A DNA stretch of 64,000 nt from Amia ocellicauda. Lineage: Eukaryota > Chordata > Actinopteri > Amiiformes > Amiidae. Position numbers and translations under genes: made by a program. The notes under the pieces were generated by a model. That model made no database searches. It was given only the letters and a program-made list of their open reading frames with translations, and was not told where the DNA came from. Each line of letters starts with the position of its first letter. Position 1 is the first letter of the stretch. The DNA is taken from the NCBI RefSeq assembly GCF_036373705.1, contig NC_089863.1, positions 2,807,944-2,871,943 on the forward strand, written 5' to 3'. Below, piece after piece: positions 23,167-36,635 of the stretch.

Positions 23167-25637
23167 ATGAAGCTGTGCTGCATTGCTCTCTGCCTCTGTG
23201 TAGGAGTATTATTACCTACACCGATCTTTGCCGGCCGTGACAATGAGACTTCAAAGGAATCCTCCGACATCGATACGCTGTCCAAGCACTACCGCATTCT
23301 CCCCATGTTCATCCAGGCGTCGGCTCCTCTGGTAGACCCAAAGAAACTCCGGCCGGCCACTGGCAGCGAGCCCATGCCGGATGACCTGAGGCGCATCCTG
23401 TTCCCCGGTGACAACCTACGGAAAGGCGTGCATCCCAAGAAGGTCCAGAACCGAGGCGTTGCAGTGTGGGGAGACTACAGTAAGATGTACGTGGCAGTGC
23501 ATAAGAACATCAACGGTTTCAGGTGCAGGCCTTCGGAGCTCATGCTGGGGAGCTGCGCCGTCAGTAAGACCACTGAGCACTACTACTACTTCATCTACGG
23601 GCTGAACGAGTGTGGGAACAATCGATCGGTAAGTAGCCGTGTGGATTCGCAGCTTGCACTGTTCCATGCTACGTGTTTTCTGGGAAGTAATGATAACTGG
23701 ATAGCTGTGATGCTGGTTCCTGTATCTTCATAATGGCTCCTCCCTCTTCCATGGTGTCCAACTTAATCCTGTAGATCATTAATGGCCGACTGGTGTACTC
23801 CAACACTCTGCGCTACTCCCCGCCAACTTCTTCACACCCAGTAATCCGGGGCGTGTCCTTCACTGTGCCCATCCAGCTTGTCTACAACCGGTATGGATTT
23901 GCTTCCAGAACTCTACATAGCATTTGACCCTCTTCTAACCTGGATCCCAACTGCACCAGACCTGGTGCACAAAACCATGCTGTGTGTTCTGTGATCTCCC
24001 TCAGTCCAGCTGATGTCCACAACTTGCACTAAGAACTAGTGCCTATGAGGCTTCATCTGAGGTGTAGAGCAGTAATTGGAGGCAACTGGCTGCCTCCTTC
24101 CTGATCTGCTCTGCTGTACTGCCTTTGCAGGTTCCACTATTCCTACAAGATTGGCTACCAGCCCACATTCCCCCAGCATGGCAGCACCCTTCCAGGCATG
24201 GACAAATCTGCCTTCTTCAGAGAGCTGAAGAACAGACATGGCTACATCCTGGTCACCACCAATGGTACGGTATCTGTAACTTTGCTGGCTGCTTGTGGAA
24301 GGGTGTGTGTGCATGGATGTATAACCCTGCTCTGCTTCCACAGAGCAGTGGCTCAGACTCTCCCCAAAGAACATCTACTACCTGGGTCAGCCCATGTACT
24401 TCCAGGCCACAGGCTACTTTGCCACTGAAGGGCAGCGGCTGTTCATCCAGTCCTGCTATGCCACGGCCTCTCCAGATCGGCACTCTAAGCCCAGGTTCAC
24501 CGTGATTGACAACTTTGGGTAAGGCCTTATTCTCGGTGGCTTAACTAGCTTTCACCCCGTCTTCTGGTCAAGATGCCAACGTCTCTGCTTGCCCACAGGT
24601 GCCTGGTAGACAGCAAGGCTGATGGGTGCCAGTCCAGGTTCGTGCCGTACACGAGGAAGGACGTTCTCCGCTTCACCATCGACGCCTTCCTGTTTCAGAA
24701 GACCCTGTCTGAGGTATCCAATGCATGCTGCTATGATGGAGCCCACTGTGTCACTTTTCCACCATTGCTGAGCCAAGATCGATAGGAAGCCTTTTCCCGA
24801 GGATGTGGGAGAACCTTTTTATAGTGATTTGAAGCCAATCCCTGTATGTTGTCTGCTCCCCTACAGCATGGGATGACTGAGCTGTACATGCACTGCACCA
24901 TGACTGTGGCAGAACATGTGACTCCAGGCGCCAAATCCTGCACCTACAACCGAAAAGCTAAAAGGTACCTCTATTGCAGCAGCCTGCTGCTCTGGGCAGC
25001 CTGTGAGGGGGGGGAAAAACAGGCCCGTGACCCTCTCCTCTTGTGAACAGGTGGGAGGAGCTGTATGGGAACCATGCTGTGTGTGTGTGCTGTGACTCCA
25101 GGTGTTCTGGGGACCGGGCAGAAGGTGGGTATACTGGTGCTATGAATCTTGGCTCCGTTCTTTGACTTGCAAGTGCGTCGACTTGCAGTCCCTCTATACC
25201 CACATGTCCTATAGACTAAGAACACGCACCATCCGTAACTCCTCAATCCTCTTTCCTTGTCTGTATTGACACCAGCTCAGAGGAGTGGCCTAGTGACCAG
25301 TCACCTGCTGCCCTTGGAGCATCCTGGTGCTAAAATGAACTCTGTGGAAGGATCCCATAGATCAGGGGAAGAAGGGAGCCCCATCCTGGAACCGCATGCT
25401 GAAGGAGAAGCTAGGCAAGTGGACTCTCACCCAGAGGAATCTGCAGTGGTAGAGGTGCATTCCTGGGATGTCTCTGAAGAGGGACCCGTGGCATCGGAAG
25501 ACTATGCAGCTGAACTGTTTAAAGGTGAGGGGGAGTCTTGGGCGAGCTTTCAGGATGAGGATGAGGATGATGAGCGAGAGGAGTTCCATAGAGAGGAGGA
25601 TGAGGAGGAGGATGAGGATGAACGATTCCCAGTGTAA
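23167..25637 (+). CDS. Zona pellucida sperm-binding protein 3-like, unit 3
   Basis: Exons: 23167-23628, 23775-23890, 24131-24264, 24344-24518, 24599-24713, 24867-24964, 25051-25124, 25276-25637, giving 511 residues, with AATAAA at 25771-25776. All splice borders are intact and there is no internal stop, so this is a good candidate for a working gene. The protein matches unit 2 through the ZP domain. The last exon keeps the longer tail (SEDYAAELFKGEGESW, then DEDEDDEREE), with a Glu run broken by Asp (EEDEEEDEDE). The start of that exon is of the unit 2 type (GSPILEPHAEGEARQ), while the middle is of the unit 1/4 type, so the exon looks like a conversion patchwork. Likely oocyte-expressed and secreted into the egg envelope by family analogy. 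Confidence 0.9.
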
Positions 25638-25956
25638 TGGGATGGCTGGCAGGTAAGGGTCTTCCTCTCCTAGTGCTCCACTGCTCTGTTGCCCAGGCTA
25701 CAGTGCTCATCTGCTCCTTCTCTCCCCAGGTCCCGGAGGAATTCCAGTGTCTGCTTGTTGCAATGGAACCAATAAACCTTCAAAATGCATCTGGGTCTCC
25801 TCTCTTTATTCCAATCCACTGCTACCAGTACTTCTGACATGAGGTCCCTATTCTGAGGGCCCCGTCAAAGGGGTGCAGTGGCCTATGATGACATGGGCTG
25901 AATCCAGCTTATTGTAGACTGCATGCATCATGGTTCCACCTGCATCACTTGATGCC

Positions 25957-27790
25957 TGTAGCGTAAGGTACACTTATAAATTTCAATGAAAGAAGTGAAT
26001 TTATAGTATCACCTTATCACGAATCCTGGAATCTTGTAGAACTCAATCTCTGTAATACTTGGATGCAGACACCAATTCCAAAGATATAAATTGTCAAATT
26101 TATTCAAAACAAAGACTAAATGTAGCACTACACTAATTATACAAAAGGGAAAAACTAATAAAAATTCAACTCTAGATCAACAAATCAAAGACGAATTGTT
26201 TCCGTGACCAAACCAAAGACCATGGCATCGCATATGATAACACACAAATCGTTAAACAAAAAAGGTTATAAACACATTGACTACAATACCGGTTAGTAAG
26301 ACGAAGGTGAGTCTCTCATTAGTATTATTAGTCAGACATTAAATAACTACGCAGGTTAGTATTTATGTCCGGTAACTTCTCATTATATATATATATATCA
26401 GTCTCATTTACGTTTAGGTGCCGAGAAAGATCCTATCATTACTTGTTACCACAATTTCCCTTAACTGATTATTATTCAATGATTAAGGATAGGCAGGGCC
26501 ACCAATAATCTAATGTCTATTAACTTGTGTCAATTTCAGACTAAACAGTTAAACGGGAATGAGAAGATATTTCTCGGCGTTGACAGATTTTATTTCTAAA
26601 ATCATCAACAAAACAGTTTAATGCAACACACATTTATATTTAAGAAAACTAAATGATATTACACATTCTAGAGTTATGAATCACAGATTAACATTTCTAA
26701 TTGATTTCTCAAATGTCATGAATCATGAACGCCAAACTGTTAAACTTATCTGAACTTCGTCGCAGAGAGGCCTCTCTGGCTTCGGGCTCAGATAACAGCA
26801 CACGGCACGAGGTCCGTGTGTTTTGGAACAAAGGCAGTCCGGTTCGGCTTTGTCCAAGAACTTCCACTCAGTCAATGCACCTGGAAGTTGGGGTTTCGCG
26901 AAAGTAGAGTCGTTTCCAAAAAGATTTTCCACTGGTTTGAAGGCTCCAAGGTTGTGCACAAAATCTTCTTGGCAAGCAGGGTCTCTCACCGTACTTATTT
27001 GAAGACAAAATCTTTGAGGAAAGCAGGGCCCTGTTTGTTCCAAGGGTCAAGTTTCTTAAGACTCAAATAGCTATTTAAATGACTGACACTTTCGTATACA
27101 GTCGACTTAGTCAATTGTCCAGCTGTAAAACTCCACTGATCAGGTGGGCACAGGCGGGCAGCGCAGTCTGTAAAGTTCTTTATTTAATAAAGTCCTTTAA
27201 AGAATTCTTCGTACGGCTCAATCTCCTTCTCCCAGTTTAACTCTTCTGTTGCCGGCAAAGACTTGGTTGGTTTCTGGTTCCGGTTCTGGCAACAGAGCTA
27301 CAGGTTGAGCTGTGGCAGCGAGTTACTGGTTCAGGTGAGAGAGAGAGAAAGAATGTCCGCTGTTCCTTATAGTCTGTCAGATCAATAGGTGGTTGGTCCC
27401 TGAGTTCTTGAGATTGGATTTCAGTTTCAGCCCCCAGTGTCCTATTGGAGGGGGGCTTGATTTATGACTGATGTCAATCCATGCCATCTTTTGGAAATGC
27501 CGGTTGGCCTGGGTTCGTAGCTCTATGTCGGGATTTCGGCTCTCATCCACTTCAAAGAGTTTTTATCACCTACAGGCCCCTTTCTCCAGACATTTCACAG
27601 CAGGACTCTAAACCATTCGGCCCATTCTCGGTGCCATCCTCCCCAAAACTGTCACTTTGTTGCAAACCAGTTCCAAGCTGATGAGCTAAGGAAATCTGAT
27701 AACTTTGGGGGGGGAGAGGTCTTCTTTAGATCAGTGCTTCAGCTCAGAGCCCAAATGCTCTTATCCAAATACACCCAACATAACGCTACA
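25957..27790 (-). mobile_element. LTR-like block (unit 3)
   Basis: Same block, closest to that of unit 2. Confidence 0.4.
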
Positions 27791-28447
27791 CACCTGTTCT
27801 GGTATTCCAACTGATGGAGGGTCTACAAACCATGATGCTTGACTAATTGAAGTCCGCCTATTGCCAACCACTCTGAAGATCAAAATAATCCTGCAGCCCA
27901 CAACCCCAGCCGTACATTAAGAGGGACAATATCACCCAGACAGCTTAGAAAGAAAGGAAGGCCGATTGCTGTCAGTATTTGTTTGTAGCTGCTTTCCTGC
28001 TGGCGGTTAGCATTCTTTACCTGCCCTGGATTCATTCACATGATTCACTCTGCAGAGACTGGCTGTCAAAATGGTGTCCAAACATTTAATGCTCTCTCTA
28101 GTTTGACCCTTAATAGACAAGGGGGATGAATTGGATTAAATGAAATCTAAACCCTGCTGTGTCAAGTGAGAGAAATGCATCAGGCAAGCGCAAATCTATA
28201 GGGTGCCAACTGTAACCCCTGAGTCCTTTTGCTTCAGAGTGTCCTTTTTCACAGCCTCCGTGTATTTTTTTTACCCACATTTCTATATAATGAAATGCTA
28301 AATCTCAATGTTTGGAGAAATAATTTTGACTGAATGCTTAGTTTGCAAAGCCCATATTTTGGATGTATCTACACTGTTCACTTTGAAATAAATATTTAAC
28401 CTGATCGAGGAGACCCCCGAAATAAATCTATAGCTTTGCCCCATCGT

Positions 28448-28573
28448 GCCTGTTTTGGTGTCCATTTAATAACAAAGTGATCCAAGGATCCTATCCAGTG
28501 TGGTTTTGAATGTTCCCACATTTTCAGCTTCATCCACATCACTGGGGAGTTTGTTCCAGATTTGTGCCAAAAA
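28448..28573 (-). mobile_element. CR1/L2-like LINE fragment (unit 3)
   Basis: Same minus-strand LINE tail as in unit 1. Confidence 0.65.
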
Positions 28574-29172
28574 TGTCGGGGTGGGAAATTCTTTCAACAT
28601 TGATTTCTTTGTGTAGTGTTGTTTTCAGCACAGTCCTCAAATCCTGTTGTCCTTGTTGCCACAACAGGTAAGTGTGTGTTCCTGGGTGATAAAAGATCCC
28701 TTGTCAGAAGTGGGATGCAAAGCCAAGCCTCCAGAGGAATTTCATCAGAAAGCACAAACAACCCTTATATTGCACAGGTGTGCAGATCAGTGTGGTAGAA
28801 TTCAAAAGGAAAGGTAGCTCCCACTCGTGAATAGTTACAGGAATTGTCCCGTCCGCTCTTGATCTTGAAACGGGCACATATGAACTCCTGTGAAATAACA
28901 AGAGATGGATTACTACCCCTTCTCTGCTGCAGCAGAATTTTACTACCTATTGTGCAGATCAGGGCTTGCGTTTGTCACCAATGTGCCTCGATTTATTTCT
29001 GAAATATAACTCCCAGAAAGCATTGTCTTTGTGTTTTTGAAATTGAATAACCTCAAAAGAAAGAAATGATCCAGTCAATTGATAAAAAAAGTCTAGCCGC
29101 TGCATTCTGTAATGAAAAAAAAATTAGATGACAATTACAATCAAAGCAAGAAAGAAAGCGGGCTGTGTTAGA

Positions 29173-29243
29173 TGCGCCAGCCGGGAATCAAACCCGAGTC
29201 ACAAGAATGGGAATCTTGTATGATACCACTACACCACTGGCGC
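29173..29243 (-). tRNA. tRNA-Gly(CCC), unit 3
   Basis: Identical to the unit 2 copy. Confidence 0.9.
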
Positions 29244-30613
29244 TGCTGGGGAAGCTCTGGCTTGTGTCCTTGAAGCAAATTCACAAGACGTCTAGAAAAC
29301 GTCCCATGGGGCAAGATGATGTCTTAATGATTATCCTTATTAGTCTGTTGTCGATCTGCTTAATTCGTACCTAGCCAATCACTACATCACAGGGGCATGG
29401 TTGGCATTTGTGGAAAATATATCTTCATGATAGTGCATCGGAATATTCAAAACTGAAGGATAGTAATGGGATTGGTAGCAGCCGATATTATTAATATTTT
29501 ATGAACAACTAGGCGGTGTTGCAGGCTGTTGTTTTTGTGGATGGTTTGCTGGTCTGTTGTATAACTGCCCTGCAGAGACAATCAGTATGAAGGCGAACAC
29601 GATTTCGTTAACGTGTGCCCATTTACAAGTTCAATGAATGAATACATAAATACAGCAGATCTGGGTTTCCCTCTAAAACATTAAGGACTGGTTTCATAAA
29701 TGCGTCCATAAGTCCATAAACACCACGAGTGCAACGTGCACACTTTAGTTCAGATATAACCTGCTCTATTGTAGCTGCTGTTACTGTACGATTCATTGTG
29801 AAATGTGTGTATTTTGTATCAACTGCAACTTGCCCTGGTTAAGGACGCCTACGGTGTATATTACAAATATTACAAAAATTGTTGTTTGCAGTTACAAATC
29901 TGTAGTAAGAGTAATAAGTTAAGGGAGTCAAGTTGAGCCATTTAAAATACTAATCTACTAATGATGATTACAATAACAACAACAATAATAATAAAATAGC
30001 AAATATTTATTTTAGTGTTGCACATGGAAACGTTCTCTTACCGTAGTGTAATGCTTGTCTGAATATAATGTTGTCTATAGACGTTAAGCTATTCCTAATA
30101 TCTCTTAAGAGAAACGTATTTATTACGCTGTCTCCAATCATCTAAAGCATACAGAATAAAATAGCAACAAAAGTCCTTTCCACACCAGGCTCTATCGCTC
30201 GTAGAGTTGCTTAAAACGAGACACAAACCAAACCCACAATTGCTCCGCTCCTCCCACAACAGGGCGTGGACTTCCGACACTGGCCTGGTTTTCCTGTGGC
30301 GCTTTATTAGAACAACAAGAGATAACAGTGTGTTTCTGTCTTCATTCGACCGCATGTGTGGGTGTAACTTTGTAATTGTTTAATGAGGTCCCGCAAAGTT
30401 TGGGGTGAAATGCAAAGTAATCTAATAGTAAAGTAACTACTTACTTTGCCCAGGGAGTAATAAGTATTAAGTTACTGTTTATATGAGTAAAGAATACAAT
30501 GTAATATATTATTTTCTGTGAGTAATGACCAAACACTGCTCTTTTCTTTCTCTTTTGGCTTGTTAGTTTGTTGTTGACAGAGATTCAAAGTGTGAGAAAA
30601 GCAGGCTGGCAGT

Positions 30614-30685
30614 GGGGATGTAGCTCAGTGGTAGAGCGCATGCTTCGCATGTATGAGGTCCTGAGTTCAATCCTCAGCATCTCCA
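30614..30685 (+). tRNA. tRNA-Ala(CGC), unit 3
   Basis: Identical to the unit 1 copy. Confidence 0.95.
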
Positions 30686-31190
30686 TGGCTGTCTTTTAAT
30701 GGAGTCCGTGCACTATGTCATTGGATGCACATAGCAAATACCGATGAAATCAGGATCCCGTGATTCATCGGTCACACTAGCGTGAACCTTTTCGGCACTC
30801 TCTCCCAGCATTCGTCCGAGAAACACTGTGTGTATGCATTTATTGTGAGAAGTGGAGCTACTAAGCTACTAAAAAAGAAGTGTTAACCAAGCACCCAACG
30901 ATGCGTTTTCTCCCACTGAATTGTGCACCTCGAAAGTCTACCAAATGCAGACTCCTTAGCATTGCCAAAGCATTGTCCCCCACAGGACACCGACTTATAT
31001 GTTGACCCTCCCTCTCTCCATAATCAATCCATCAGCTAGGAACGGACCTAAATTCATGATGAAATTACATGTGCAATCAAAGCAAGATAGAGAGCATGCT
31101 GTGTCAGTTGCACAAGAAGAAGACGAAGAAGAAGAAGAATACTTTCACCAGTATTCACCCGAGCGTTTCATCAACCGCCCTTAGGCCAGA

Positions 31191-31262
31191 GACCTCGTGT
31201 GGCAAGGGTAGCGCGTCTGACTCCAGATCAGAAGGCTGTGTGTTCAAATGACGTCGGGGTCA
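31191..31262 (+). tRNA. tRNA-Trp(CCA)-like, unit 3, possibly decayed
   Basis: Same sequence as the unit 1 copy. Confidence 0.6.
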
Positions 31263-31431
31263 GTGTTTTGTACACCAGCAGTCACCAGTAACACAAAGGT
31301 TGCATGAGTAATTGCACAGCTGGCACTGTAAAGTGAAAATGCACACTCTTGTTGATTTTGCAAAAAGCATTTAAAGTAGCATGAAAGCGTACACTTGCCA
31401 GCTGAGAATAGACAGAGAAGCAAGTGTCTTT

Positions 31432-31503
31432 TGTATTGGCTGGGAATCAAACTTAGATCAACTGATCAGAAGGCAGCTATGCTAACCACTATACCACAAA
31501 CAC
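31432..31503 (-). pseudogene. tRNA-Gly(UCC)-derived pseudogene, unit 3
   Basis: Same sequence as unit 1. Confidence 0.65.
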
Positions 31504-32627
31504 TTATATATAAGGTCCACACAATATGTGATTCCAGTCGAACTTGATTCCAGCATGGCAAAGTGGCAGGCAATTTGTTGTCCATATTGCAATCAGTCAA
31601 ACATTTGGGAAGGCCGATTTTGGGAATCTCAACTTTCCTGTTCATGAGTGCGGAATGAAATTGTCCATTAGCAGCTTTCCAGATCTTTTTCGAAAAGGAT
31701 CAAAAAACAAAAGGGTTTCAATGCATCACCCTCTGGGTTATAAGCCCAGCTGGCTTGCACTGTGCCACTCTGCTCTTAACACACACATACACCTGTTACC
31801 GTCACAGCCAGTCCTATATTGCAATCAATACAAGTTTGCAAAGCCCTGCGTTATTTCCACTTTCCTGTTCAAGACTGCACACCAAGCTTCTCCATGCACT
31901 GGAGCAGCTTTCCAGGTTTCAGTGCCTTCACATTTCACCCTGTATGTGCTGTGGGAAGCATCACCTGAAAGGGAACATGAGCCAGAGAAGCAAATGCTCT
32001 AGGGGTGGGTTGTACTAACGGGATCAGATCTTGATCTTGATCTCAATTGTGTTGTACTAAACGGATCAGGACTCAATCTGAGCTCAGATCCGAGCTCAAA
32101 AATGATCGTGCTTTTGAGCAGGATCAGAGCTTTATCTGACTTTTTAACATTCAGGAAGTCTGTAGACTTCATCTAGTTCGCCGGCATCCAACACGCACAC
32201 CGCAGCTATTTAAAGACAGGCAAAAGCCTTTAGAGGTTTCTTGGGAGGAAGACGTATGATTGCTGTATAGATTAGCAGCATGAAACATACTTAACCTCAC
32301 AGACATAGTTGATCCTGTTTGAGGACCTACATCGAAGCGCAGTCATACCTTACCAAAACGTTTGGAGCTGCGTTCACTGTTGAGATATTTTGCAACTGGC
32401 AGGTTTCAGCAAATACTAGGTAACATTGTCGATGTAGTCAAGTCTGGTTCAGCACAGATAAACAATGAAGATGTGACTTACAGTTTTACAAAGATTTGCA
32501 CTTTCAAATAAACAGTATCATGTTGAACTGTACATTCTTTTGTGTCTTCATGGTGAGGTGTAGTTTGTGTGCAATTAGGGATGTATTTATTTACATTTCT
32601 GTAAAAAAGTATGTTAAAGCTTCAGCA

Positions 32628-32906
32628 ACCCCGTTGCAAACTACTGTAGCAACTCCACGGCTGTGCAACGCTTTGAGAAGCGCCCCTACACGCCATACCT
32701 GTAAGACATTTCTTAAAACTCACCTTTATACATAAGCTTTTAAGGATCTCTCTTACTCTTAGTTTGCAAATTTTATTAAATACTCTTGCGTTGCTACTGT
32801 TGTGTTGCCTGTTTGATTTTGTATGTTCTGACTGTTTGACTTGTAGCGCTATTTGATATGAGAAAAGTGCATTATGAATACAATTGATTGGCTAGTTATT
32901 ATTATA
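32628..32906 (+). mobile_element. L2-like LINE 3' end fragment (unit 4)
   Basis: Same LINE tail. A private change turns the codon after HLYT into a stop, consistent with no coding function. Confidence 0.65.
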
Positions 32907-33660
32907 TAATTTGTGTAGCTAAAGGAACGCACAACAGTGCAAGAAACTGCAAAGGTTGTGTACTTTGTGAGGTTTGAACGGATCTAATGTGCCCTGTCCT
33001 TGACGGACAACTTTTCGGATGATGGAATACAAATGATCGTGTGGGATCCTGTGGCAATGATAAGCAGACTGACATTATCATGCATTGGGAAACGTAGTGA
33101 ACAGCTAAGCTTATTTCATTTATAAAGTCATCAGCAATAGCACAGCATAGTTTTGTCAAAGGTTTATGATACTACCAATAATAATAATGATTAAGGAGGA
33201 GCTGACAATACAGATAAATTGTTCATGAAACAGACTTCCTTTACTTCTGTAGCACATATTGCAGTAAACATATCGTCCTCTGACGAAACAAACGCCCTGA
33301 CAAGCTCATTGAGCAAGAGATGCTCACGAGGGGCATTTCAACCACGTTAAGTAAATCAACAGGGTTCCAGCAATTAACGCCTTTTCCAAATGAATTCCAG
33401 ACAATGCAGCTGCCCTTAGCTTTAACAATGGCTTGATTAGGTGGAATTTGTGAAACAATGAATTTAAACTGCAATTTGAAAGCTATAGGCACTTCAACTT
33501 ATGTGAACAACATAATACAAAAATGACAGACCTAGCCCTCTAATTCACTGGATATAACAAACACATTAATAAATTTATCCAGGCATTACACACAACATAC
33601 AAGCAGCAGATACCAATAGGGATGATTCAGCTGGATGTGTTAATTGAGAGATCGCAATAG

Positions 33661-33694
33661 CAGCTGTTTGTTATTTACGTCTAGCCCTATATAG
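33661..33694 (+). promoter_or_regulatory. ZP3-like gene promoter, unit 4
   Basis: CAGCTG (33661-33666) and TATATAG (33688-33694). The promoter is intact although the gene behind it carries a premature stop. Confidence 0.55.
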
Positions 33695-33832
33695 AGCAGG
33701 AGCCGTGCCCTAATGATTATCACTTTCTGGGCTAGTGTGTCTGTGAGTGAACTGGGGGTTTAGTGGTTATTGCAGAGCTGTTGTTTAATCCTCTCTTTCC
33801 AGTGGCTTTGTCACGTGCTTGTTCTGTGTACA

Positions 33833-36316
33833 ATGAAGCTGTGCTGCATTGCTCTCTGCCTCTGTGTAGGAGTATTATTACCTACACTGATCTTTGCCGG
33901 CCGTGACAATGAGACTTCAAAGGAATCCTCCGACATCGATGCGCTGTCCAAGCACTACCGCATTCTCCCCATGTTCATCCAGGCGTCGGCTCCTCTGGTA
34001 GACCCAAAGAAACTCCGGCCGGCCACTGGCAGCGAGCCCATGCCGGATGACCTGAGGCGCATCCTGTTCCCCGGTGACAACCTACGGAAAGGCGTGCATC
34101 CCAAGAAGGTCCAGAACCGAGGCGTTGCAGTGTGGGGAGACTACAGTAAGATGTACGTGGCAGTGCATAAGAACATCAACGGTTTCAGGTGCAGGCCTTC
34201 GGAGCTCATGCTGGGGAGCTGCGCCGTCAGTAAGACCACTGAGCACTACTACTACTTCATCTACGGGCTGAACGAGTGTGGGAACAATCGATCGGTAAGT
34301 AGCCGTGTGGATTCGCAGCTTGCACTGTTCCATGCTACGTGTTTTCTGGGAAGTAATGATAACTGGATAGCTGTGATGCTGGTTCCTGTATCTTCATAAT
34401 GGCTCCTCCCTCTTCCATGGTGTCCAACTTAATCCTGTAGATCATTAATGGCCGACTGGTGTACTCCAACACTCTGCGCTACTCCCCGCCAACTTCTTCA
34501 CACCCAGTAATCCGGGGCGTGTCCTTCACTGTGCCCATCCAGCTTGTCTACAACCGGTATGGATTTGCTTCCAGAACTCTACATAGCATTTGACCCTCTT
34601 CTAACCTGGATCCCAACTGCACCAGACCTGGTGCACAAAACCATGCTGTGTGTTCTGTGATCTCCCTCAGTCCAGCTGATGTCCACAACTTGCACTAAGA
34701 ACTAGTGCCTATGAGGCTTCATCTGAGGTGTAGAGCAGTAATTGGAGGCAACTGGCTGCCTCCTTCCTGATCTGCTCTGCTGTACTGCCTTTGCAGGTTC
34801 CACTATTCCTACAAGATTGGCTACCAGCCCACATTCCCCCAGCATGGCAGCACCCTTCCAGGCATGGACAAATCTGCCTTCTTCAGAGAGCTGAAGAACA
34901 GACATGGCTACATCCTGGTCACCACCAATGGTACGGTATCTGTAACTTTGCTGGCTGCTTGTGGAAGGGTGTGTGTGCATGGATGTATAACCCTGCCCTG
35001 CTTCCACAGAGCAGTGGCTCAGACTCTCCCCAAAGAACATCTACTACCTGGGTCAGCCCATGTACTTCCAGGCCACAGGCTACTTTGCCACTGAAGGGCA
35101 GCGGCTGTTCATCCAGTCCTGCTATGCCACGGCCTCTCCAGATCGGCACTCTAAGCCCAGGTTCACCGTGATTGACAACTTTGGGTAAGGCCTTATTCTC
35201 GGTGGCTTAACTAGCTTTCACCCCGTCTTCTGGTCAAGATGCCAACGTCTCTGCTTGCCCACAGGTGCCTGGTAGACAGCAAGGCTGATGGGTGCTAGTC
35301 CAGGTTCGTGCCGTACACGAGGAAGGACGTTCTCCGCTTCACCATCGACGCCTTCCTGTTTCAGAAGACCCTGTCTGAGGTATCCAATGCATGCTGCTAT
35401 GATGGAGCCCACTGTGTCACTTTTCCACCATTGCTGAGCCAAGTTCGATAGGAAGCCTTTTCCCGAGGATGTGGGAGAACCTTTTTATAGTGATTTGAAG
35501 CCAATCCCTGTATGTTGTCTGCTCCCCTACAGCATGGGATGACTGAGCTGTACATGCACTGCACCATGACTGTGGCAGAACATGTGACTCCAGGCGCCAA
35601 ATCCTGCACCTACAACCGAAAAGCTAAAAGGTACCTCTATTGCAGCAGCCTGCTGCTCTGGGCAGCCTGTGAGGGGGGGGGAAAAACAGGCCCGTGACCC
35701 TCTCCTCTTGTGAACAGGTGGGAGGAGCTGTATGGGAACCATGCTGTGTGTGTGTGCTGTGACTCCAGGTGTTCTGGGGACCGGGCAGAAGGTGGGTATA
35801 CTGGTGCTATGAATCTTGGCTCCGTTCTTTGACTTGCAAGTGCGTCGACTTGCAGTCCCTCTATACCCACATGTCCTATAGACTAAGAACACGCACCATC
35901 CGTAACTCCTCAATCCTCTTTCCTTGTCTGTATTGACACCAGCTCAGAGGAGTGGCCTAGTGACCAGTCACCTGCTGCCCTTGGAGCATCCTGGTGCTAA
36001 AATGAACTCTGTGGAAGGATCCCATAGATCAGGGGAAGACGGGAGCCCCATCCTGGAACCGCATGCTGAAGGAGGAGCTAGGCAAGTGGACTCTCACCCA
36101 GAGGAATCTGCAGCGGTAGAGGTGCATTCCTGGGATGTCTCTGAAGAGGGACCCGTGGCATCGGAAGACTATGCAGCTGAACTGTTTAAAGGTGAGGGGG
36201 AGTCTTGGGCGAGCTTTCAGGATGAGGATGAGGATGATGAGCGAGAGGAGTTCCATAGAGAGGAGGAGGAGGAGGAGGAGGAGGATGAGGATGAGGATGA
36301 ACGATTCCCAGTGTAA
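33833..36316 (+). pseudogene. ZP3-like egg-coat gene, unit 4, premature stop
   Basis: Exons: 33833-34294, 34441-34556, 34797-34930, 35010-35184, 35265-35379, 35533-35630, 35718-35791, 35943-36316, with AATAAA at 36450-36455. All splice borders are intact, including the exon 4 acceptor that unit 1 has lost. Codon 307 is TAG (35296-35298), the same change as in unit 1, which would end the protein inside the ZP-C half before most of its cysteines. A transcript with this stop has later exon junctions and should be open to nonsense-mediated decay. Without the stop the product would be 515 residues with eight Glu in the tail run. The signal peptide has Leu for Pro (LPTLIFAG). Confidence 0.85.
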
Positions 36317-36635
36317 TGGGATGGCTGGCAGGTAAGGGTCTTCCTCTCCTAGTGCTCCACTGCTCTGTTGCCCAGGCTACAGTGCTCATCTGCTCCTTCT
36401 CTCCCCAGGTCCCGGAGGAATTCCAGTGTCTGCTTGTTGCAATGGAACCAATAAACCTTCAAAATGCATCTGGGTCTCCTCTCTTTATTCCAATCCACTG
36501 CTACCAGTAATTCTGACAGGAGGTCCCTATTCTGAGGGCCCCGTCAAAGGGGTGCAGTGGCCTATGATGACATGGGCTGAATCCAGCTTATTGTAGACTG
36601 CATGCATCATGGTTCCACCTGCATCACTTGATGCC

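Larger units (their letters stand above)
21286..31951 (+). repeat. Tandem unit 3 of the array
   Basis: Full period of 10,666 bases, close to unit 2 over most of its length. Its last coding exon keeps the 87-base block that units 2 and 5 lack, so it looks mosaic. A short local duplication near 30960 (attgccaaagcattg) is private to this unit. Gene-free stretches such as 21466-21961, 22241-22994, 27791-28447, 28574-29172, 29244-30613, 30686-31190 and 31504-31951 hold nothing I recognise. Confidence 0.95.
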
